Position numbers and translations under genes: made by a program
Shown here: piece by piece, positions 6,505 to 11,421 of the stretch
Numbering within the stretch: position 1 is the stretch's first letter
Layout: every line of letters begins with the position of its first letter
The notes under the pieces: generated by a model
Database searches by the model: none
What the model saw: the letters and a program-made list of their open reading frames with translations, nothing else
Told to the model about the DNA's origin: nothing
Source of the DNA: Anaerolineae bacterium
GTDB lineage: Bacteria; Chloroflexota; Anaerolineae; JAFGEY01
DNA length: 11,421 nt
Assembly: GCA_016931365.1 (NCBI GenBank)
Contig: JAFGEY010000002.1
Span: 1 to 11,421, forward strand
Direction of reading: 5' to 3'

Positions 6505-7488
6505 TTACAATTTTCCTTCTTGATACCGTTTGTCAAGCTTTTCCAGCATATCCCTGGTCATCGCATCCAGGTCGTAACTGGGCCGCCAGCCCCACTCTTC
6601 CCGCGCCGCCGAGTCATCGATCGACATAGGCCACGAATCGGCAATCGCCTGCTTGATCGGATCGGGGTTGTACTCGACCGTGAACTCGGGCATATACTTT
6701 TTGATCGATGCCGCCAATTCGCCGGCCGAAAAACTGATCCCGGCCATATTGAAATCGGCGTGGTGTCTGAGGTCCGCTAGGTTGGCCTCCATCAAATCGA
6801 GGGTACCCTTGATGCAGTCGGGCATGTACATCATCGGCAGCACGGTGTTCTCGCGCACAAAACAGGAATAGTGCCGGTGACGAATGGCCTCATAGTAGAT
6901 TTCTACGGCATAATCGGTGGTGCCGCCGCCGGGCGGGGTGACGTTGCTGATGATGCCCGGATAGCGCACGCCGCGCACATCGACGCCAAAACGACGGAAA
7001 TAGTAATCGCAGAGCAATTCACCGGCGACCTTGGTCACGCCGTACATCGTCTTGGGTCGCAGCACCGTCTCTTGCGGCGTATTCTTCTGGGGTGTTTCCG
7101 GTCCAAATGCGGCGATCGAGCTGGGGCAAAAGACGCGCACCAAATTGCGCTCGCGCGCGATCTCGAGAACGTTGTACAGCCCATTGATGTTCACGTCCCA
7201 GCACAAATGCGGGCTAGCCTCCCCTATTGCAGAAAGAATCGCTGCCATGTGATAGATGGTATCGATGCCGTATCGATCGACCACAGCTCCAATCTGGTTC
7301 TTTTGAGCCACGTCGACGAATTCAAAAGGGCCTGCATCTTGCAGTTCGGGGCTTGGAGGGGTGCGGTGTCCGGCGGCAACGACATTTTCGCTGCCGTATC
7401 GGTCACGAAGGGCAACCGTCAACTCGGAGCCGATCTGGCCCACCGCGCCGGTCACGAGGATTTTGCGCATCTTTATTCTAGTCGACAT
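6505..7488 (-). CDS. tdh: L-threonine 3-dehydrogenase, short-chain (SDR/epimerase-like) type
   Basis: It oxidises L-threonine to 2-amino-3-ketobutyrate using NAD+. The N-terminus has the Rossmann motif GAVGQIG (14-20). The catalytic dyad Y149 and K153 lies in TMYGVTKVAGEL, preceded by CPSSIAAFGP with the catalytic Ser/Thr region. The stretch RYPGIIS followed by PPGGGTTDYAVEIYYEA (185-201) is a hallmark of SDR-type threonine dehydrogenases as opposed to other epimerases. The 327-residue length suits the family. GTG at 7506 and ATG at 7491 are also in frame. AAAGGAG at 7495-7501 sits 6 bases before the ATG at 7488 and only 3 before 7491, so 7488 is chosen. A shorter start at MRKILVTG (7470) resembles some homologues but lacks its own site. 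kbl follows directly. Other epimerase functions are possible but unlikely. Confidence 0.9.
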   Translation of the reverse strand: MSTRIKMRKILVTGAVGQIGSELTVALRDRYGSENVVAAGHRTPPSPELQDAGPFEFVDVAQKNQIGAVVDRYGIDTIYHMAAILSAIGEASPHLCWDVNINGLYNVLEIARERNLVRVFCPSSIAAFGPETPQKNTPQETVLRPKTMYGVTKVAGELLCDYYFRRFGVDVRGVRYPGIISNVTPPGGGTTDYAVEIYYEAIRHRHYSCFVRENTVLPMMYMPDCIKGTLDLMEANLADLRHHADFNMAGISFSAGELAASIKKYMPEFTVEYNPDPIKQAIADSWPMSIDDSAAREEWGWRPSYDLDAMTRDMLEKLDKRYQEGKL

Positions 7489-7494
7489 CATTGT

Positions 7495-7501
7495 CTCCTT
7501 T
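7495..7501 (-). promoter_or_regulatory. Ribosome binding site of tdh
   Basis: AAAGGAG on the minus strand, 6 bases before the ATG at 7488. It decides between three in-frame starts. The kbl leader has the same AAAAGGAGAC core, suggesting matched translation of the two enzymes. Confidence 0.7.
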
Positions 7502-7520
7502 GTCACAGATTTCTAGCGTA

Positions 7521-7531
7521 ATCAAGTTGAT
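7521..7531. promoter_or_regulatory. Palindrome at the tdh transcription start, candidate operator
   Basis: ATCAA-G-TTGAT is a perfect inverted repeat with 5-base arms. It lies just downstream of the expected tdh start point (about 7534). Two CAAGT direct repeats (7523-7527 and 7534-7538) are 11 bases, one helical turn, apart over the same place. The regulator is unknown. Confidence 0.4.
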
Positions 7532-7540
7532 ACCAAGTCG

Positions 7541-7569
7541 AGTATAACATGGCCGCACCATTTCGTCAA
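7541..7569 (-). promoter_or_regulatory. Promoter of tdh-kbl (extended -10)
   Basis: On the minus strand: -35 TTGACG (7564-7569), 17-base spacer, -10 TATACT (7541-7546) preceded by TGT, giving an extended -10. The predicted start near 7534 leaves an untranslated leader of about 46 bases to the ATG at 7488. This is a near-consensus housekeeping sigma promoter. Confidence 0.75.
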
Positions 7570-7593
7570 GATTACGACACTTTATCCACTGAC

Positions 7594-7622
7594 TTGACAA
7601 AGCTTTGTATCTGTGGTAAAAT
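7594..7622 (+). promoter_or_regulatory. Promoter of the ROK regulator and transporter genes (extended -10)
   Basis: -35 TTGACA (7594-7599), 17-base spacer, -10 TAAAAT (7617-7622) preceded by TGG, an extended -10. The -35 is a perfect consensus. The predicted start near 7629 leaves a leader of about 100 bases. It is back to back with the tdh promoter, with 24 bases between the two -35 elements. Confidence 0.75.
7597..7608. promoter_or_regulatory. 12-base perfect palindrome in the ROK promoter spacer, candidate operator
   Basis: ACAAAGCTTTGT overlaps the end of the -35 and the first part of the spacer. A bound repressor would block RNA polymerase. A related ACTTTGT half-site recurs at 7625-7631. 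Autoregulation by the adjacent ROK protein is inferred. Confidence 0.5.
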
Positions 7623-7624
7623 CT

Positions 7625-7647
7625 ACTTTGTAAGTCTAGTGTACTTA
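7625..7647. promoter_or_regulatory. Clustered inverted repeats at the ROK transcription start
   Basis: Two overlapping inverted repeats share a half-site: ACTT-TGT-AAGT (7625-7635) and TAAGT-7 bases-ACTTA (7631-7647). They cover the expected start point near 7629, a typical repressor position. Short arms make chance occurrence possible. Confidence 0.4.
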
Positions 7648-7727
7648 GAAATTCCCCATTGCCCAACACCTGTCCCAATCCAATGACAGATACCCGATGA
7701 TATAAAGCGCGCCTGGCCGGTTCAAAG

Positions 7728-8918
7728 ATGAAAAAAGCGACACGGCAGCAAACTAAAACGCACAATACCCACCTCATCCTGAAAACAATCTACAATCAGG
7801 GCCAGATCAGCCGTGCCAATATTGCCCGATTAACGAACCTCACTCCCACCACCGTCTCTGATATGGTCGGCGAACTGATCGCCGACGGCCTGGTGCAAGA
7901 AATCGGACAAGGCCCCTCTGCTGGCGGGAAACCACCCATCCTGTTGAGTATTGTTGATGACTCAAATCACCTGATCGGCATTGACCTGGCCAGCAACGAG
8001 TTCCGCGGCGCGGTAATCAACCTGCGTGGCACCATCAAACATCGCCTGCATCTTTCCATTGGCGATCTTGGCGGTCAGGAAGCGTTGAACCGCGTCTACG
8101 ACTTGATTGATGGACTGCTCAAGATCACCAACACGCCCACACTGGGCATTGGTATCGGCACGCCAGGATTGATGGACGCCGGGCGAGGCGTGGTCATCAA
8201 CTCGGTTAATATGGGTTGGCAGCATCTGCCCTTGCGCGATTTGCTGCAAAAACGCTACGCTTTGCCAGTCTATATCGCCAACGATTGCCAAGTGGCGGCT
8301 CTGGGCGAGTTTACCTTTGGCGATAACAAAGGCCAGCCCAGCCTGGTGTTGATCAAGATCGCCCGAGGCGTCGGTGCAGGGATTATTCTGAATCAACAGC
8401 TTTATCATGGTGACGGCGGCTACGGCGCGGGCGAGATCGGCCATGTGATGGTCGAAGAAAATGGCGAGCTCTGTATGTGCGGCCATTACGGATGCCTGGA
8501 GACCATAGTCAGCGGGCGAGCGCTCGTGAGGCAGGTCAAAGCGGCCAAGGTCAAGCAGAGAGCGTCCATAGATCCTCACGCACCCAGCGAAAATATGGAC
8601 GAAATCACCTTTGCGGCGCTCAAGCAGGCCCTTTTGGCCGGCGATCCGACGGTATGCGCGGTGATCGAACGAGCGGGCGCTTTTTTGGGACATACCATCA
8701 CCCATCTGGTTTGCGCATTGGGCATCCGCCACGTGGTTTTGAGCGGCCACGTAGTCGAGCTCGGAGCCAGGTTGATAGAACCGGTACAGCGACAGATCAG
8801 GCGCGGCGCACTGGCGGCCCTGGCCGATGAAACAGAGCTGTCAATTTCAACCCTTGGCCCCGACGTTGTGATCTTGGGAGCAGCAGCGCTTGTGCTGTCC
8901 GAGGAATTAGGACTTTGA
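7728..8918 (+). CDS. ROK-family transcriptional repressor (NagC/XylR type)
   Basis: The protein has 396 residues. The N-terminus (about 13-75) is a winged helix-turn-helix with the recognition segment ISRANIARLTNLTPTTVSDM and the wing ending AGGKPP, as in NagC/XylR/Mlc regulators. Residues 82-390 are a ROK sugar-binding domain: the GIGTPGLMD stretch, ANDCQVAALGE (D186), the RGVGAGI signature and GEIGHV (E236, H239). A zinc site is complete with H239 and C249, C251, C256 in CMCGHYGC. The kinase phosphate loop (DxGGT) is replaced by GIDLASNEF, so it should bind a sugar and DNA, not phosphorylate. The leader has no Shine-Dalgarno; a stop at 7698 excludes earlier starts. Transporter genes follow 34 bases after the stop, so it probably controls carbohydrate uptake and its own promoter. 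Confidence 0.92.
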   Translation: MKKATRQQTKTHNTHLILKTIYNQGQISRANIARLTNLTPTTVSDMVGELIADGLVQEIGQGPSAGGKPPILLSIVDDSNHLIGIDLASNEFRGAVINLRGTIKHRLHLSIGDLGGQEALNRVYDLIDGLLKITNTPTLGIGIGTPGLMDAGRGVVINSVNMGWQHLPLRDLLQKRYALPVYIANDCQVAALGEFTFGDNKGQPSLVLIKIARGVGAGIILNQQLYHGDGGYGAGEIGHVMVEENGELCMCGHYGCLETIVSGRALVRQVKAAKVKQRASIDPHAPSENMDEITFAALKQALLAGDPTVCAVIERAGAFLGHTITHLVCALGIRHVVLSGHVVELGARLIEPVQRQIRRGALAALADETELSISTLGPDVVILGAAALVLSEELGL

Positions 8919-8939
8919 CAGCAAGCGACCGGTGTCTTG

Positions 8940-8947
8940 AAAGGAGG
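8940..8947 (+). promoter_or_regulatory. Strong ribosome binding site supporting a TTG start
   Basis: AAAGGAGG lies 5 bases before the TTG at 8953. No ATG or GTG occurs in frame near it, so this site decides the unusual start codon. Confidence 0.75.
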
Positions 8948-8952
8948 AAACT

Positions 8953-10053
8953 TTGAGTGCCGTTGCAGAGCGTGAGAAAGCAGTTCCTTCCGGTGGACTG
9001 GACATCACCCGCATTTTGCGGAACATCTGGTCGAGTTATTACGTCCGTCAGGCTGGCAAGGCCTTGTTCACCATTTTTTTCGTCACCACGCTGATCTTTT
9101 TCCTGGTACGCCTGATGCCCTCCAACCCGGTAGAACGGTTTGTCATCGACGCGATGTACAGTCAGGGCATCAGCCGCCAGGATGCGCTGGACCAGGCGCG
9201 GGCGATCTTTGCCATCGACCTGGACGCGCCGATGTACGAGCAATACATCGATTACCTGGGCAACCTGTTCAAGGGCGATTTGGGCGTGTCGCTGCTGTCT
9301 CGCGGCACGCCAGTCATCGATATCATCAAGGCCGTGCTGCCCTGGACGCTCTTTAGCGTTGGCGTCGGGCTGGCGATCAGCTTTACGATCGGTATGCTGG
9401 TCGGGACGGTCGTCGCCTATCGTCGGGAGTCGATTTTGGATCCCGTTATTACCGGAGTGTCCTCGTTTTTAAGCGCTATCCCCGGCTATTTGATGGCTAT
9501 TCTGATCATCGTCTTTCTGGGCGTGCAGATCAAGATCAACGGCAAGGCCCTGGTGCCCATCCACCAGATGCGCGGCGCATACTCGCCGGGTATCCAGCCA
9601 GGCTTTACCTGGGTCTTTATCAAAGACGTCTTTTTCCATGCTGCCCTGCCAATCTCCACTTATATCCTGACCACCATCGGTGGATGGACACTGGCCATGA
9701 AAAGCAGCACGATCAACACCCTGGGCGAAGATTACGTCACCGTCGCACGAGCGCGCGGGCTTTCGGACAGGCGGATCACCACCGCCTACGTGGGCCGCAA
9801 CGCGCTGCTCCCCCTGGCCAGCCAGTTGGCGATCAGCATCGGTTTCGCCATCGGCGGGTCCACGCTGATCGAGACCTACTTTGTATATCCGGGCATCGGC
9901 AGCCGCCTGGGCGGGGCCGTGGGCGGGCGCGACTACCCGGTGATGCAGGGCATCTTTTTAATGATCACCTTTGTGGTCATCTCGGCCAACTTGCTGGCTG
10001 ATTTCCTGTACAGCGTGCTCGACCCGCGCATCCGGATCGGAGGAGGATCGTAA
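8953..10053 (+). CDS. Opp/Dpp-type ABC transporter permease, DppB-like
   Basis: This inner-membrane permease subunit has 366 residues, near the DppB/OppB norm. It has an N-terminal helix (about 37-54) followed by the typical VRLMPSNP motif and an extracytoplasmic region ending in YLGNLFKGDLGVSL, which is characteristic of this family. Further helices are at about 131-155, 168-191, 228-250, 288-310 and 331-355. The cytoplasmic EAA loop is EDYVTVARARGLSDRRI (259-275) with the conserved G and the ATPase contact. The ending LYSVLDPRIR is the standard DppB C-terminus. The start is TTG, backed by AAAGGAGG. dppC-like and ATPase genes follow with 3- and 10-base gaps. Family members move peptides, nickel or oligosaccharides; the ROK gene before it favours a sugar-type substrate, which is inference. 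Confidence 0.93.
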   Translation: MSAVAEREKAVPSGGLDITRILRNIWSSYYVRQAGKALFTIFFVTTLIFFLVRLMPSNPVERFVIDAMYSQGISRQDALDQARAIFAIDLDAPMYEQYIDYLGNLFKGDLGVSLLSRGTPVIDIIKAVLPWTLFSVGVGLAISFTIGMLVGTVVAYRRESILDPVITGVSSFLSAIPGYLMAILIIVFLGVQIKINGKALVPIHQMRGAYSPGIQPGFTWVFIKDVFFHAALPISTYILTTIGGWTLAMKSSTINTLGEDYVTVARARGLSDRRITTAYVGRNALLPLASQLAISIGFAIGGSTLIETYFVYPGIGSRLGGAVGGRDYPVMQGIFLMITFVVISANLLADFLYSVLDPRIRIGGGS

Positions 10054-10056
10054 ACG

Positions 10057-10995
10057 ATGACCCAAATGACCTCACCAAACGATGCAGTACGCAGTACGGC
10101 AGTATATCAAAGAACAGCCAAAGACATCTTTCTTGGCATTCTCAAAGGGATCGCCGACTTTTTCCGATTGATGGCCCACAACCGGGTGGGATTCATTGGC
10201 TTTATCATCGTGGTGCTGTATTTTGTCGTCTCTTTTCTTGGACCTTTGGTCATCCCGGTAGATACTGAAACCAGAATCGCCCGCATCTTTGAAAAACCTT
10301 CCTGGCAGCACCCGTTGGGGATGGATCACGAAGGCCGGGACACCCTTTCCCAGGTCATCAACGGTGGGCGAGACATCTTGACCACGGCGCTGCTGACGGC
10401 GATCATCTCGACCTCAATCGGTGTGACTTTGGGAGCCACGTCGGCGGTGCTGGGCGGCGGGGTCGACACGTTTCTGTCGGCATTTGCCGACATTTTTATG
10501 TCCATTCCCCAATTTCCGCTTCAAATCGTGCTGGCCGGGTTTATCCAGGTCAAAAGTATGATCGTACTTTCGTTGATCCTGGCCATTCTGTCCTGGACGG
10601 GGCTGTACCGGGCGGTGCGCGCCCAGGTGCTCTCGCTCCGCGAACGTGACTACATCGAAGCCGCCGTCCTGCTCGATCTGGGCACCCGGCACATCGTGTT
10701 CAAGGAAATCCTGCCCAACATGATGAGCTATATCGCCATCAGCTTTGCTTTTGCGATGACCGGAGCCATTTACGCTCAGACCGGCCTGGTGCTGTTGGGC
10801 CTGGTGCCCTTTTCGAGTCACAACTGGGGCGTTATGATCAGCATCGCCTGGACGCGCGGCGCGATCTTTTTCAAAGACTCGGCCGCGTACATCCTGGCCC
10901 CGGTATTCACCATCGCGATGTTTCAGTTGGCGATGGTCTGGATGACGCGATCGCTGGAAGAGGTCTTTAACCCCCGCCTCAGGGGACGGGCATAA
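10057..10995 (+). CDS. Opp/Dpp-type ABC transporter permease, DppC-like
   Basis: This second permease subunit has 312 residues and pairs with the DppB-like protein. A helix at about 44-65 is followed by the family stretch HPLGMDHEGRDTLSQVINGG (85-104). Other helices are at about 108-132, 155-180, 222-248 and 277-297. The EAA loop is RERDYIEAAVLLDLGTRHIV (195-214), though the usual Gly of EAA(x3)G is present as G209. The ending LEEVFNPRLRG is typical. Its GGAGGAGG site lies inside the end of the previous gene, and the stop-to-start gap is 3 bases, so translation is coupled. Residues 10-17 are encoded by a 7-base tandem repeat (GCAGTAC twice plus a partial copy), so the N-terminal tail may be unique to this strain. 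Confidence 0.93.
   Translation: MTQMTSPNDAVRSTAVYQRTAKDIFLGILKGIADFFRLMAHNRVGFIGFIIVVLYFVVSFLGPLVIPVDTETRIARIFEKPSWQHPLGMDHEGRDTLSQVINGGRDILTTALLTAIISTSIGVTLGATSAVLGGGVDTFLSAFADIFMSIPQFPLQIVLAGFIQVKSMIVLSLILAILSWTGLYRAVRAQVLSLRERDYIEAAVLLDLGTRHIVFKEILPNMMSYIAISFAFAMTGAIYAQTGLVLLGLVPFSSHNWGVMISIAWTRGAIFFKDSAAYILAPVFTIAMFQLAMVWMTRSLEEVFNPRLRGRA
10084..10104. repeat. 7-base tandem microrepeat inside the dppC-like gene
   Basis: GCAGTAC occurs at 10084-10090 and 10091-10097, followed after one base by GCAGTA (10099-10104). It also contains GTACGGC (10094-10100), the unit repeated at 4269-4282. It encodes AVRSTAV in the N-terminal tail before the first helix. Confidence 0.55.
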
Positions 10996-11005
10996 GGGGA
11001 TGACG

Positions 11006-11421
11006 ATGGAAACAACACCGACAAGACAGCTACCCTGGAGCAAAGGCAAAGTGAGCGACGCGCTGATCTCGGTGCGCGATATGCACATCGAGTATTGGGC
11101 TGAACGCGGCCAGGTCAAGGCCGTGCGCGGCGTAGATTTTGACATCTTTCCCGGCGAAAGCCTTTCATTGATCGGCGAAAGCGGCTCCGGCAAGACCACG
11201 CTGGGCCTGGGCATCGTCCGCTTGCTGGTTAAAACCGCCGACATCACCCGCGGCCAGGTCATCTATCGACAGGATGGCCTGATGCAGGATGTTCTGAAAC
11301 TGGATCAAGATGCGCTGCGGCACTTTCGCTGGCAGGGCTGCGCGATGGTTTTTCAGGCCGCACAGAGCGCATTCAACCCGGTGCTGCGCATCCGCGACCA
11401 GATGTACGAGACGGTCAAGGC
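11006..11421 (+). CDS. Opp/Dpp-type ABC transporter ATPase, DppD-like, N-terminal part
   Basis: The gene runs off the right edge after 138 codons plus two bases. The Walker A motif GESGSGKT (57-64) follows VRGVDFDIFPGESLSLI, and the Q-loop glutamine is Q117 in MVFQAAQSAFNPVLRIRDQ, where members of the Opp/Dpp family usually have FQDPxxSLNP. The Walker B and signature motifs lie beyond the window. An ATG at 11000 is in frame, but AAGGGG sits only 2 bases before it and 8 before the ATG at 11006, so 11006 is preferred. It follows the DppC-like gene by 10 bases and should power the same importer. A DppF-like partner ATPase and a solute-binding protein are expected downstream but not visible. Confidence 0.9.
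   Translation, partial: METTPTRQLPWSKGKVSDALISVRDMHIEYWAERGQVKAVRGVDFDIFPGESLSLIGESGSGKTTLGLGIVRLLVKTADITRGQVIYRQDGLMQDVLKLDQDALRHFRWQGCAMVFQAAQSAFNPVLRIRDQMYETVK

Noticed and set aside
5262..6629. 455-codon open frame on the plus strand across kbl
   Set aside because: It is antisense to kbl, which has a full set of PLP-enzyme motifs. The translation is His/Arg-rich with no domain, as expected for a shadow frame in GC-rich DNA.
7683..7706. Second promoter for the ROK gene (ATGACA with TATAAA)
   Set aside because: The hexamers are only 12 bases apart, too close for a sigma-70 promoter.
7478..7777. 99-codon minus-strand frame across the divergent promoter region
   Set aside because: It would cover both promoters and overlap tdh and the ROK start; the product has no recognisable features.
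10414..11262. 282-codon minus-strand frame across dppC-like and ATPase genes
   Set aside because: It opposes two clearly coding transporter genes and shows no motif of its own.
1..11421. CRISPR arrays, tRNA genes, insertion sequences, attachment sites
   Set aside because: I saw no regularly spaced repeats, cloverleaf-like sequence, transposase or integrase fragments.

Overview
The window is 11.4 kb of compact, moderately GC-rich bacterial DNA. Every gene is cut from one of two divergent gene sets that meet at an intergenic control region around 7.49-7.73 kb. Gene content suggests a Chloroflexota-like (Anaerolineae/Caldilineae-type) bacterium: a lipoprotein with a Pro/Thr-rich stretch after the lipobox, an SBP-VWA fusion, an SDR-type threonine dehydrogenase next to kbl, and a ROK regulator beside an Opp/Dpp-type transporter. 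This assignment is inference from content only; no rRNA or other marker gene is present.

Left part, minus strand (1-5093). pspA (4359-5093) lies upstream of a probable four-gene operon read right to left. The operon holds a membrane-anchored extracellular solute-binding-like protein (2974-4191), a paralogous solute-binding-like domain fused to a von Willebrand factor A domain (1266-2957), a two-helix membrane protein with a long cytoplasmic coiled coil (442-1263), and the start of a lipoprotein of the branched-chain amino acid binding family (1-411, cut by the window edge). No transporter ATPase or permease accompanies the first three genes. With PspA next door, the set looks more like a sensing or scaffolding complex in the cell envelope than an importer. 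The SBP gene has a candidate promoter with a GTACGGC palindrome and a leader hairpin that abuts its Shine-Dalgarno sequence.

Middle, minus strand (5289-7488). tdh (SDR-type L-threonine 3-dehydrogenase) and kbl (glycine C-acetyltransferase) form a two-gene operon. It converts L-threonine to glycine and acetyl-CoA through 2-amino-3-ketobutyrate. A clear sigma-70 type promoter with an extended -10 precedes tdh.

Right part, plus strand (7594-11421). An equally clear promoter drives a ROK-family repressor gene, followed by two permease genes and the start of an ATPase gene of an Opp/Dpp-type ABC importer. The ROK regulator suggests a carbohydrate-linked substrate rather than peptides. No solute-binding protein gene for this importer is inside the window. 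The divergent promoters carry several short palindromes at positions typical of operators, so the ROK protein may control its own operon and possibly tdh-kbl.
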